This document shows, one piece after another, positions 1 to 7,140 of a stretch of DNA of 30,094 bases; the stretch's first letter is position 1, and every line of letters starts with the position of its first letter. The notes beneath the pieces are model-generated. The model made no database searches. It had not been told where the DNA came from and saw only the letters and a program-made list of their open reading frames with translations. Source of the stretch: an uncultured Lachnospiraceae bacterium (GTDB lineage Bacteria; Bacillota; Clostridia; Lachnospirales; Lachnospiraceae). Where the stretch lies: positions 1-30,094 of the forward strand of contig CAJUHG010000035.1 of NCBI GenBank assembly GCA_910586005.1, read 5' to 3'. A program made the translations under genes and the position numbers.

Positions 1-252
1 ATGGTCTTTTGCCATTTCCCTTGTAGAATATCCCTCTTGCAAATGATTTTTCCGACTGAAAACATACACGGTAAATTCTTTCGCATATATCCTATACATT
101 ATCGAAAAAACAAGAGCCATTCCCCTTACCGTAGATAGTCCATCTCCCAATCCAGGCAGCATAATAAGATTTTTATTTCCATTTCCAAAAGATATGTAAT
201 CCATTTCAGAATTTCCAACACAGACACTTCCATTATGGGCATGATAAAACAT
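1..252 (-). CDS. Alpha/beta hydrolase, N-terminal part (runs off the left edge)
   Basis: The first 84 codons are present; the rest of the gene lies beyond position 1. The start ATG (250-252) follows a strong ribosome-binding site (GGAGG, 6 nt upstream). Residues about 18-47 read DYISFGNGNKNLIMLPGLGD, the opening strand and glycine-rich oxyanion-hole turn typical of alpha/beta-hydrolase-fold enzymes, followed by a hydrophobic helix. The nucleophile elbow and the catalytic Asp and His are outside the window, so no substrate can be named. The gene starts 11 bp after the stop of the TetR-type gene and clearly shares its promoter, so it is the probable regulated target. The fold call is fairly firm; hydrolase rather than another member of the fold is inference. 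Confidence 0.7.
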   Translation of the reverse strand, partial: MFYHAHNGSVCVGNSEMDYISFGNGNKNLIMLPGLGDGLSTVRGMALVFSIMYRIYAKEFTVYVFSRKNHLQEGYSTREMAKDH

Positions 253-263
253 AATAACCTCCT

Positions 264-788
264 TTATTTTATGATTCCTACCTTTAGGATTTCTATATAT
301 TCTGACAAATCTTTTACATATTCTTTTTCTATCATTTTAAAATTTGAATAGGCTTGTTTTTGTATTCTTGTCAAGAAATCATCATTAAAACCTTTGAGTA
401 ACCACTTTATTATATCAATCGTTTTTTGCTTGTCCCACCGAAATTGAGCTGTATCAATACCCTGTAAAAACCAATAATATATATCTTGTTCTCTATTGCC
501 ATATTTTAATACGGTTTTCCTGTAAATATCGGTATCGCTTTTAGTGAATGCTCTGACAATCATTTTGGACTTTTCGGGATACAAAATATACCACGAAAAC
601 TCCAAAACAGAGTATTCTATTATTCGTTGAAATAAATCGGGGGAAAGGGTATTTATTTTTTCTTCTAAGCTGGAAATAAGTTCCGCTGCAATGTTTTCAT
701 AACCACAATCAGCAAACTCGGAAATTCCTGCTGTAAAAATATTTTGCCGTTTTTCAGTATTCAGTGTAAAAAATAAAGGTGTTGGCAT
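264..788 (-). CDS. TetR/AcrR-family regulator with the helix-turn-helix region missing
   Basis: A 174-residue protein starting at an ATG with a good ribosome-binding site (GGAG). Residues 1-34 match helix 1 of TetR regulators (EKRQNIFTAGISEFADCGYENIA). In relatives this is followed by about 40 residues holding the recognition helices, with a pattern like GISKGSFYKYF. Here the chain jumps straight to the ligand-binding domain (AELISSLEEKINTL, then the FRWDKQKTIDIIKWLLKGFN segment typical of the C-terminal half of this subgroup). The frame stays open across the junction, so this looks like an in-frame internal deletion rather than a frameshift. The family is normally about 200-215 residues. The product should fold as a dimerising effector domain but is unlikely to bind DNA. 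It sits 11 bp upstream of the hydrolase gene and behind an intact promoter with two operator-like palindromes. The family call is firm; loss of function is inferred. Confidence 0.8.
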   Translation of the reverse strand: MPTPLFFTLNTEKRQNIFTAGISEFADCGYENIAAELISSLEEKINTLSPDLFQRIIEYSVLEFSWYILYPEKSKMIVRAFTKSDTDIYRKTVLKYGNREQDIYYWFLQGIDTAQFRWDKQKTIDIIKWLLKGFNDDFLTRIQKQAYSNFKMIEKEYVKDLSEYIEILKVGIIK

Positions 789-805
789 TATAATCTCCCC
801 TTAAA

Positions 806-861
806 TAACCACATGGTCAATCTATGTATTTAATTCAAGTGACCACATGGTCACTTGAATT
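806..861. promoter_or_regulatory. Two operator-like palindromes upstream of the TetR-type gene
   Basis: Positions 832-861 form a perfect palindrome with 14-bp arms (AATTCAAGTGACCA and its complement) and a 2-bp centre. The same core, TRACCACATGGTCA, recurs at 806-819, 34 bp away. Both lie between the promoter and the start codon, as expected for an autoregulating TetR repressor. The palindromes are seen directly; operator function is inferred. Confidence 0.75.
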
Positions 862-890
862 AGTATATCTGATTTCAGCTCATTTGTCAA
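862..890 (-). promoter_or_regulatory. Sigma-A promoter of the TetR-hydrolase operon
   Basis: On the minus strand, TTGACA (885-890) and TATACT (862-867) are separated by exactly 17 bp. The larger operator palindrome begins directly after the -10 box, so a bound repressor would cover the transcription start. Confidence 0.8.
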
Positions 891-897
891 TTAAATT

Positions 898-1029
898 TCA
901 GTATTCCTTTTGGAGTTTCATTGCAAGTTTTTCTTTGACTTCCTTGCCAACAAGCCTTTTTACTAAAAAAGAAAAGTAGGTGTGAGGAATTCTGTCGCTT
1001 TCAGTATTGCTGGTAATGTGTATAACTAG
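898..1029 (-). pseudogene. C-terminal fragment of an unrecognised protein
   Basis: Forty-three codons are open on the minus strand up to a TGA at 898-900, bounded upstream by an in-frame TAG (1030-1032), with no start codon near the beginning. The translation (including HITSNTESDRIPHTYFSFLV, ending KLAMKLQKEY) has a natural amino-acid balance and a basic, helical end, so it reads like the tail of a lost gene. The family is not recognised. Chance openness cannot be excluded in a frame this short. Confidence 0.3.
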
Positions 1030-1325
1030 CTATCTTATGAAATAATGCTATCTATGATTCTATAGCTTGTTATGCACATTTTCATAATACTTGTTTTTTG
1101 GTCTTTGGTTCTTTGATTCGGAATAGTGTGGTGCTGGTGGTCTATCTCTTGTTTTCGGTTCCTTGCTTCTTTACCACACATGAGCATTTGCACAAAGTAC
1201 ATAATCTTGCTAAAAAATGGAAGCTGTCCTTTTCATAAAAGAAAGCTGCTGCTTTATCATCTTTTTTCAAAATATACTTTATATTCGAAATTGTCATTTC
1301 AAGGCTCTTTCAAAAATAGTGTAGT

Positions 1326-1345
1326 AATGGTGTAGTAAGTGCCTT
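1326..1345. repeat. 20-bp imperfect direct repeat, copy 1
   Basis: The sequence AATGGTGTAGTAAGTGCCTT matches 2512-2531 at 18 of 20 positions in the same orientation. The two copies bracket the DUF6891-like gene. They could be recombination footprints or relics of a duplicated gene end. Confidence 0.5.
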
Positions 1346-1467
1346 ATTTTTTTAGTTTTATTCATCCCTGTTTTACTACACTTTTTGCAAAATGAGACAA
1401 ATCATAGCAAATCACATTCCTCATTTGTAGTCTTTTCATAGTTGGACAGGGGATGCATTTTCAAATC

Positions 1468-1513
1468 AAAAGAAAATACCATTACTTACATAAAAACCTA
1501 AGCAACGGTATTT
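1468..1513 (-). terminator. Intrinsic terminator of the DUF6891-like gene
   Basis: Arms ATACC...GGTAT (1476-1480 and 1507-1511) extend inward as TTGCTTA pairing with TAAGTAA (one G-U pair, one mismatch). On the minus strand the stem is followed by TTTCTTTT. It lies about 50 nt beyond the stop at 1564. Confidence 0.6.
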
Positions 1514-1563
1514 TGTGGTTCTGATTCAGTTTTCAGATATGTAAACTGGAATATATCTATAAT

Positions 1564-2172
1564 TTATTCGCTATCCATATAATATTTATCCCATTTGAAA
1601 TTTTTAATTGCAATTTTTGTTTCAGCACTTCCGTCCCACTGAACACAAAATCCAATAGCCTTTAACTCACCAATAATTATCTGCCCAACTTCTTCAGCGG
1701 TTGGATTTTCAAAGTAATTACCAAAGGAGAAATAAAGTAGAGTGCTATCCTCGTGTAAAATATGTTCTAAATCTTGTTTTGTATAAAAGCAACAACCAAC
1801 AACCTTTTCTCCTTTATTCTCTAACCATGTAGCCACTTCATTACAATCCGCAAATCCATCTGATTGAGTATATCCAGCATAATGTAAAGCAACAATCCCA
1901 TGTTTCATTAGAGAATTGAAAGCTAACTCTAATTTTAAGAAATTTTCTTGATTACCTGTATTTTGAAACTCTTTACGAAGTGCTTCAATTATTTCAAGCA
2001 AGTCATCTTTCGTTATATTATCACATTCATTGGGATACAAATCTTTTATGTATTGCTCACATTCCCTCAAAATTTTATCATTTGACCAAAAACCGGCTTT
2101 TATATAGTCAATTATCATTTCTTCTAATTCATCTGCACAACATTCATCTTCTATTTTATTTTTCCACTCCAT
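1564..2172 (-). CDS. DUF6891-like conserved hypothetical protein
   Basis: A soluble, acidic 202-residue protein starting at an ATG with an AAGGAGG site at good distance. The N-terminal half (1-80) is charged and helical. The C-terminal half carries the recognisable pattern GIVALHYAGYTQSDGF (about 93-108), a GCCFYTKQDLEH segment and a closing WDGSAETKIAIKNFKW. I associate this pattern with the DUF6891 family, whose function is unknown. There is no signal peptide or membrane segment. The gene stands alone with its own terminator between two decayed intergenic stretches bracketed by 20-bp direct repeats, so it may have arrived as a passenger. The family assignment is from memory of the pattern and is moderately sure; no biochemical role is proposed. 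Confidence 0.65.
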   Translation of the reverse strand: MEWKNKIEDECCADELEEMIIDYIKAGFWSNDKILRECEQYIKDLYPNECDNITKDDLLEIIEALRKEFQNTGNQENFLKLELAFNSLMKHGIVALHYAGYTQSDGFADCNEVATWLENKGEKVVGCCFYTKQDLEHILHEDSTLLYFSFGNYFENPTAEEVGQIIIGELKAIGFCVQWDGSAETKIAIKNFKWDKYYMDSE

Positions 2173-2283
2173 AAAAATCTTTCCTCCTTATGTAAAAAAC
2201 CCAATTTATTGATGGCTTTATAATACCACAATAACTTTCTGGCTGGAATAGACTTTATAAAAATTTCATTTTGCTTGATTCCT

Positions 2284-2400
2284 TTATTCTTTTAAATCTG
2301 TCCTTATTTCGTTCTTCATGATGATAAGCTGCCCCTGCTGACATTTCATGATGATTTTATCCCCTGTGGGAAATCTTGCCCGTTCAACCTTTTCCTCCAT
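2284..2400 (-). CDS. Possible 38-residue ORF or gene remnant
   Basis: ATG at 2398-2400 and TAA at 2284-2286 enclose 38 codons; the same frame is open for about 11 more codons upstream. The translation begins MEEKVERARFPTGDKIIMKC and ends NEIRTDLKE. It has a natural composition with a small beta-rich core, but there is no good ribosome-binding site before the ATG. It may be the tail of a decayed mobile-element gene. The family is not recognised. Confidence 0.25.
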   Translation of the reverse strand: MEEKVERARFPTGDKIIMKCQQGQLIIMKNEIRTDLKE

Positions 2401-2511
2401 AAAAGAATTTATAGTGGCAATTTTTTGAAAGCCCTACGCCCATAGTAAACAGTTAATTTATGATTGTCCATTCTTCCTGCTACCTACTACCTTTTGACAT
2501 GGGATTTTAAA

Positions 2512-2531
2512 AATGATGTAGTAAGCGCCTT
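2512..2531. repeat. 20-bp imperfect direct repeat, copy 2
   Basis: The sequence AATGATGTAGTAAGCGCCTT differs from 1326-1345 at two positions. Orientation is the same and the copies are 1186 bp apart. Confidence 0.5.
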
Positions 2532-2654
2532 GTTTTGTCATGTTTTGGTGCATTTTTCTAAATTTATTTTTTTAACCTGAACGTCAACTCTCATTCTTTT
2601 AGAATATCCAATAACATAATAGTAATCTCTATAAACCAATAAAAGGTACTCTGT

Positions 2655-2669
2655 TAAACGATAATTTAG
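2655..2669. repeat. hsdS recombination-site-like motif, copy D (inverted)
   Basis: TAAACGATAATTTAG lies 4 bp beyond the stop codon of hsdS2. It is the exact reverse complement of 15 bp of the motif inside both hsdS genes and starts the 70-bp direct repeat shared with 4210-4279. Confidence 0.8.
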
Positions 2670-2724
2670 CACTTCAATCGCTAATGGTGGCTTGACCGTT
2701 CATCAGCATTGGGAGTAACCAATC
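2655..2724. repeat. 70-bp perfect direct repeat, copy 1 (3' end of hsdS2)
   Basis: Identical to 4210-4279. It covers the last codons of hsdS (WLLPMLMNGQATISD), the TGA stop, a 4-bp spacer and the inverted motif. The two hsdS genes share this end exactly although most of the rest of their coding sequence differs, which points to recent gene conversion or recombination. Confidence 0.9.
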
Positions 2725-3771
2725 TCTAAGGGTGGTTAATTGCTGATTTTCCCTTGTATTTTCAGAAATGATATTGAGCATTGGCATTACCTGCTTGTTG
2801 AAGGTCTCTAATTCTGATTTTTCAGGGATATAAATTGGTCTTTCCTTTAATAATGGCTTTTGCAAATGCCTTAATCCTGTTCCTTGAAAGAATTTTTTAT
2901 CCAGTTCTGTCTTGATAGAGAATAGCAGCAAATACAAATAATCGGACATATTTCCATTTGCCGAAACACACCAAGTATCTGTTGAATATGCAGCATTACC
3001 AACATAAAATTTGACATCAGCATTGCCACCAGTATTCAAAAAGCAATTTCTTCCATCAGTAAATGGTACATCCCACTTCAAAATGGTGGCACCACTTGTG
3101 AAAAAAGGATATTCTCCATTTGAAGATTTGGCTTCCCCAACTTGAACTAATGATTTCCCAGCTTCTACAAGAATATCTTTCAATTTTCCAGTAGGTTTTT
3201 TTGAAAAAAAAGTGTACATATAGATATCATAAGTCATAGCCTCTAAATTATCGTTTATCTTATTATTTCTATCAATTTTATTATCAATCAACGATAACAC
3301 TTCAACAATTTTATCTTGAACACCTCTGTCTGGCAAATTGACTTTTATATTTCTTAATGTCTCCAAAGTTACTGTTCTTTGAGAACAGCCAATAGCTAAT
3401 TTATCCACCATCTTATAAAACTGTGGATTAAGCATTGTATAATAGAGAAATCTTCCATTTATATTGCTTTTTGGTCTTAAAATTGCAATATGTCTTTGAA
3501 ATACCATTTGTGCTTCAAAATCTATATAAACAGGTTTACCAAAAGAGCCAACAACAGAGTACAAAATATCTCCATTATGAGCCTTCTTTGTTTCATTTAA
3601 GTTGCTATAATAACTTTCTGGAACAAACATTGTATCTCCAAATGAAATCTTATTTTCATTGGTAATGTTAGATATTGTAATAAACGGAACTCCATCTACA
3701 CTCTTTGGTGGTGGCAAATGGTCACCATCTGAGATAAATTCACAACATTCTATCAACTTTCTAATTTCCAT
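2674..3771 (-). CDS. hsdS: Type I restriction-modification specificity subunit (second copy)
   Basis: HsdS recognises the split DNA target and holds two HsdM (and two HsdR) subunits. This 365-residue copy has the full two-half layout: target-recognition domain 1 (about 1-150), a conserved helical spacer (SLIDNKIDRNNKINDNLE, about 161-178), target-recognition domain 2 (about 190-320) and a second helix ending LRDWLLPMLMNGQATISD. It has its own ATG and ribosome-binding site (TAGGAG), so it is not simply a silent cassette. Its recognition domains differ from those of the copy next to hsdM, so it should specify a different sequence. A decayed recombinase gene lies directly upstream, and copies of a 15-16-bp motif lie at the spacer (3243-3258) and after the stop (2655-2669). 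The family call is firm. Whether it is expressed without its own promoter is unknown. Confidence 0.92.
   Translation of the reverse strand: MEIRKLIECCEFISDGDHLPPPKSVDGVPFITISNITNENKISFGDTMFVPESYYSNLNETKKAHNGDILYSVVGSFGKPVYIDFEAQMVFQRHIAILRPKSNINGRFLYYTMLNPQFYKMVDKLAIGCSQRTVTLETLRNIKVNLPDRGVQDKIVEVLSLIDNKIDRNNKINDNLEAMTYDIYMYTFFSKKPTGKLKDILVEAGKSLVQVGEAKSSNGEYPFFTSGATILKWDVPFTDGRNCFLNTGGNADVKFYVGNAAYSTDTWCVSANGNMSDYLYLLLFSIKTELDKKFFQGTGLRHLQKPLLKERPIYIPEKSELETFNKQVMPMLNIISENTRENQQLTTLRDWLLPMLMNGQATISD
3243..3258. repeat. hsdS recombination-site-like motif, copy A (inside hsdS2)
   Basis: CTAAATTATCGTTTAT on the plus strand encodes, on the minus strand, the INDNL segment at the boundary between the two halves of HsdS2 (around codon 172). 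It is identical to copy B in hsdS1 and inverted relative to copies C and D. Confidence 0.8.
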
Positions 3772-3797
3772 TTTGTTGCTCCTATCCTATATATTTT

Positions 3798-4209
3798 CTA
3801 TGAGCCAATTTTATATTGTTCTATTACATATCGCAGGGTTGCGTCAAACTACACAATTCGTTCTTTATCTCTTTTGCCAAAAACAACACATTTTCTTTCA
3901 TTAAAATCTATGTTTTCACACTTCAGCAGTACCATTTCTCCAACCTGCATACCAGTAAAAACAAGCATATGAATTATTACAAATCTCTAAACTTTGTGCA
4001 ATTATTTCTCATCAATTTGAAAGTTTCATCAGAATAAGTGACCTTGCTTGACTTCTTTTCTGCTTAATATTCTGTAAAACAGCAATAAATACCATCAGTC
4101 ACAATGTACTTAATATTTTCCTCAATATTGTCAAACATTGATTGTATTGTAGATTTGTAATACGTTAAGGTTTTCTCAGAGCAAGCCTTTATTTTGCGCC
4201 CTCTTCTTA
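3798..4209 (-). pseudogene. Decayed tyrosine recombinase (XerC/D-like integrase) between the hsdS genes
   Basis: Fragments of one integrase can be read in order on the minus strand. The N-terminal piece has GCSEKTLTYYKSTIQSMFD-like sequence (ACSEKTLTYYKSTIQSMFDN, near 4184-4125), then VTDGI and a stop. A middle piece, VTYSDETFKLMRNNCTKFRDL, ends in two stops. A catalytic-domain piece in another frame reads LLVFTGMQVGEMVLLKCENI then CVVFGKRDKERIV, a stop, and FDATLRYVIEQYKIGS up to 3798. Box I (TGMRVGEL-like, including the catalytic Arg, here Gln) and the KxxKERxV strand are recognisable. Roughly 60 residues between the N-terminal and middle pieces are missing, and the C-terminal catalytic His-x-x-Arg and Tyr region is absent. 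Integrases of this type accompany shuffling hsdS genes. The family call is firm; the enzyme is certainly non-functional. Confidence 0.88.
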
Positions 4210-4224
4210 TAAACGATAATTTAG
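4209..4224. repeat. hsdS recombination-site-like motif, copy C (inverted)
   Basis: ATAAACGATAATTTAG lies 4 bp beyond the hsdS1 stop and directly abuts the 5' end of the recombinase remnant. It is the perfect 16-bp reverse complement of copies A and B. Confidence 0.8.
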
Positions 4225-4279
4225 CACTTCAATCGCTAATGGTGGCTTGACCGTTCATCAGCATTGGGAGTAACCAATC
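4210..4279. repeat. 70-bp perfect direct repeat, copy 2 (3' end of hsdS1)
   Basis: Identical to 2655-2724: shared hsdS C-terminal codons, stop, spacer and inverted motif. Confidence 0.9.
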
Positions 4280-5503
4280 ATGCAGTTTGGTAAGTTCCTG
4301 ATTTTCACAGATATTTTTACTTATTTGAGCATATATGGGTTGAGTGATATTATGATAAGCCTGCAACACGCTATCTTTAGGAATAACAATATATACACCT
4401 GCTAAGTCGTCATTATTTACAGCTTCCTGAGTAGCACCATGAGCAAGCATATCCTTGTGAGTTTCAAAGTATGAATTGGATATATATGAAGCTATATACT
4501 CAAAACTTATTTCTTCACATTGCAATCCACAAAACCCTGTTGAAAGAATAGAGTTTGATATTATGGGTAACATTTCCTTATTCAGACAAAGATGTTTCAT
4601 ACTCTTCTTCATCTTGGCAAACCAGACGGAATTTACACTTGGCTGCATATTGGCACGACTTTCTCTACCTTCATAACTAATAAGTGTTCCAGCAGAAATA
4701 GAAGTTCCTTTGACATCAGCAGTTGCTAAATAGATTTTTGTATCAAAATGTTCTACCCCTGGTTTAATAACAAATGATAAATGGTTTGAAATAATTGATT
4801 GAACTTCCCATCCTTCTGGGATATTTCTTTTTAAGGAATGGTTCCATACCATTTTCCCACCAGATGAATAGTATGGTTTATCACTTTCATCTGGAAAATC
4901 AAATTGGGTAAACCAATAGTCATATAACAACTTGACTTGTTGTTCTAAATTATCGTTTATCTTATTATTCCTATCAATCTTTTTATCTATGCTTGTCAAC
5001 AATTGTTCAATTTTATTTTGCTCATTTATATCTGTATGCATAAACAAGGATATACTACGAACATCATCTTTTGTGATTGTTTTTGTAGTAGTACCATGAG
5101 CTAGTTCTTTAATGCTCTTTTCAGAATTCTTCATACAATAGTACATATATCTCTGATTGACTTCTTTTGAAAATCTAATCAAAAATAAATTCATTCCACA
5201 AGTAACAAACGTATGTAAATCTGGCATAATATAAATACTTCCAGGATTAGCAATTTTATTTGTAAGTATATCATTTGGAAATACTTTGCTTTTTGATAGA
5301 TATTCATATGCATGTTTATCAACATAAATCAAATCTTCAGAAAAATCATTGCGTTCAAAGTTCAATGTTCTTATCATAATTGCATAATTTTTTTGAGGAA
5401 GTAGTTCTACATTGTTTTTCAATGTTTTATATGAGCCGTTAGAATGGTAATCTGTTAATAATTCAATATACCTTCCTATTCTTTTATATTCTAATTTACT
5501 CAT
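4229..5503 (-). CDS. hsdS: Type I restriction-modification specificity subunit (copy next to hsdM)
   Basis: A 424-residue HsdS with two target-recognition domains (about 1-160 and 225-370) separated by a long conserved helix (QLLTSIDKKIDRNNKINDNLEQ, about 167-188) and closed by a second helix ending LHDWLLPMLMNGQATISD. The start overlaps the end of hsdM by 8 bp, so the two are translationally coupled; this is the primary specificity subunit of the enzyme. After the spacer helix the chain continues YDYWFTQFDFPDESDKPYY, a segment common in HsdS proteins at the entry to the second domain and absent from the other copy. The 16-bp motif encoding INDNL (4945-4960) and its inverted partner after the stop (4209-4224) flank the second half of the gene. 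Complete; the recognition sequence cannot be read from the protein. Confidence 0.95.
   Translation of the reverse strand: MSKLEYKRIGRYIELLTDYHSNGSYKTLKNNVELLPQKNYAIMIRTLNFERNDFSEDLIYVDKHAYEYLSKSKVFPNDILTNKIANPGSIYIMPDLHTFVTCGMNLFLIRFSKEVNQRYMYYCMKNSEKSIKELAHGTTTKTITKDDVRSISLFMHTDINEQNKIEQLLTSIDKKIDRNNKINDNLEQQVKLLYDYWFTQFDFPDESDKPYYSSGGKMVWNHSLKRNIPEGWEVQSIISNHLSFVIKPGVEHFDTKIYLATADVKGTSISAGTLISYEGRESRANMQPSVNSVWFAKMKKSMKHLCLNKEMLPIISNSILSTGFCGLQCEEISFEYIASYISNSYFETHKDMLAHGATQEAVNNDDLAGVYIVIPKDSVLQAYHNITQPIYAQISKNICENQELTKLHDWLLPMLMNGQATISD
4945..4960. repeat. hsdS recombination-site-like motif, copy B (inside hsdS1)
   Basis: CTAAATTATCGTTTAT, identical to copy A, encodes INDNL around codon 182 of HsdS1. 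It is in direct orientation to A and inverted to C and D. Confidence 0.8.
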
Positions 5504-7130
5504 ACTTCACCTTCTTTAACTGCTCCATAATTTCCGCCTTCAATTTATCGCTCTCTATAAAATATTCTTGCAGCTTAGTAGTATAGGCAGTCATACGAGC
5601 ATTGAATTCATCCTGCGACAGCTCAACATACTCAATTTTTACATCAAAATATTGTCCAGCAGAAAGAGAATATTTCTTTTCTTTGATTTCATCATAGGTA
5701 ACAACAACAGAAAAATCGTCTACGATTTCTTTATTTAAGAATGTGTCAACGATTTTATCAATTTCAAAATCACGAAGTCTTCGTTTTTGATTGTTTCCAT
5801 CTTTGTATTCTTCTCCGAGCTTTGAAGCGTCTATCAAAACAACTTTATCTGCCTGTTTTGAATTATCAAAGAAAAGGACAGATACATTTGTTCCCGTATT
5901 GGCAAATACATTTGATGGCATACTAATACAACCATAGATGATACGCTTGTCTACAATATGCTGCAAAATTTGCTTCTCAACACCAGACTTTGCAGTTACA
6001 AATCCAGTTGGTACAACAATTGAGCCTTTTCCGTTTGCTTTGAGGGAGTTTAGAACGTGTTGAATAAAAAGAGTATAAATAGCCATACTCTCTTTCTTTT
6101 TAGCAGGCACTTTCGGAACTCCAGCCCAAAAGCGAACAGGCATAGCTGCAATACGTTCTCTTGTATCTGAAAAATCCATTTTAAAAGGTGGATTAGATAC
6201 CACATAATCAAAAGTTCTCAATTCTTGACCGTTATCACTCTTATGGTATGGAGCAACAAGGGTATCTCCCTGAATAGCATGGTCAAGAGAAGAAACCAAA
6301 CTGTTAAGAATAAGGTTCAGTTTTAACATCTTATTACTTCGTTGCGAAATATCCTGAGCAAAAATGGTACATTTATTTTCTCCAATCTGATGGGCAAGTG
6401 CCATCAAAAGTGTTCCTGTTCCGGCTGAAGGGTCGTAGCACTCAATGTTATGAAGGTTAGTAGCATTACCAACAAGCAATCTTGCCATAATCATTGCAAT
6501 AGCATGAGGAGTGTAATACTCAGCATACTTGCCACCACCTGCTGTATTATAGTCTTTAATCAGATACTCAAAAATATCTGCAAAGAAATCATAATGCTGC
6601 TCAAAGGCTTCCTCAAAAGAAAAGTTTACCAACTTATCCACCAATGCACGGGCAAATGATGCTCTTGCAGCATCATCAGTTACATACTGGGTCAACTTTT
6701 CAAAAAGTGGTATCTTCGTGTTTTGGGTCGTTTGAGTAGAGAATATAGCCATATTTTTATCAGCAATATCAGTCATTGTACTATCAAAAATCAAATCAAA
6801 ATCGCCCTTAGCCTGCTGGTTCCAGAGATTTGCAATCAGATGTTCTGGATACAAACGGGGAATATCAGAAGATAAGCTGTCAAAAATATCATAACGATCG
6901 TCTTCAGACATTTCTGCATAGGCTATTTCCCATCTCTCTGCATTTTTAAGAACCAGACTCACTTGTTTTATCTCATAACCAAATTTGTCATTAAGGAATT
7001 TATAAAGAAAAACCTGCATAATAATTTTATATTCATTGCCATCATTTCCCATGCCATAGGTCTGACAGGTTGCCTTTAATGCATCTATCAGTTCTATAGT
7101 TTTCTTTTTTATTGTCTTATTCTCTGTCAT
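5496..7130 (-). CDS. hsdM: Type I restriction-modification DNA adenine methyltransferase subunit
   Basis: HsdM transfers a methyl group from S-adenosylmethionine to adenine N6 in the HsdS-defined target, protecting host DNA. The 544-residue protein has the N-terminal HsdM helical domain (about 1-150), the substrate-binding entry YYTPHAIAMIMARLL (205-219), motif I DPSAGTGT (233-240) and the catalytic motif IV NPPF (313-316) with the FKMDF continuation typical of HsdM. The length is normal for the family. The ATG has a GGAGG site 6 nt upstream, located just after the duplicated tail of hsdR; the end overlaps hsdS1 by 8 bp. All features are of an intact gene. Confidence 0.97.
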   Translation of the reverse strand: MTENKTIKKKTIELIDALKATCQTYGMGNDGNEYKIIMQVFLYKFLNDKFGYEIKQVSLVLKNAERWEIAYAEMSEDDRYDIFDSLSSDIPRLYPEHLIANLWNQQAKGDFDLIFDSTMTDIADKNMAIFSTQTTQNTKIPLFEKLTQYVTDDAARASFARALVDKLVNFSFEEAFEQHYDFFADIFEYLIKDYNTAGGGKYAEYYTPHAIAMIMARLLVGNATNLHNIECYDPSAGTGTLLMALAHQIGENKCTIFAQDISQRSNKMLKLNLILNSLVSSLDHAIQGDTLVAPYHKSDNGQELRTFDYVVSNPPFKMDFSDTRERIAAMPVRFWAGVPKVPAKKKESMAIYTLFIQHVLNSLKANGKGSIVVPTGFVTAKSGVEKQILQHIVDKRIIYGCISMPSNVFANTGTNVSVLFFDNSKQADKVVLIDASKLGEEYKDGNNQKRRLRDFEIDKIVDTFLNKEIVDDFSVVVTYDEIKEKKYSLSAGQYFDVKIEYVELSQDEFNARMTAYTTKLQEYFIESDKLKAEIMEQLKKVKYE

Positions 7131-7140
7131 AATTTCCTCC

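Larger units (their letters stand above)
891..1563. other. Gene-poor stretch with decayed coding scraps
   Basis: No convincing intact gene is seen. The stretch holds an open minus-strand fragment (898-1029), one copy of a 20-bp direct repeat (1326-1345) that recurs at 2512-2531, and the terminator of the next gene upstream (1468-1513). A 69-codon plus-strand open frame at 1126-1335 has no ribosome-binding site and an unnatural composition. The stretch looks like remnants of mobile or duplicated DNA. Confidence 0.5.
2173..2673. other. Gene-poor stretch between the DUF6891-like gene and hsdS2
   Basis: It contains a 38-codon open frame (2284-2400), the second copy of the 20-bp direct repeat (2512-2531), and, next to hsdS2, the inverted hsdS recombination motif (2655-2669). 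No convincing terminator or promoter of hsdS2 is visible. The stretch looks like eroded DNA. Confidence 0.5.

Noticed and set aside
1126..1335. 69-codon plus-strand open frame
   Set aside because: No ribosome-binding site, biased Phe/Leu/Ser/Tyr composition typical of antisense AT-rich DNA, and no recognisable motif.
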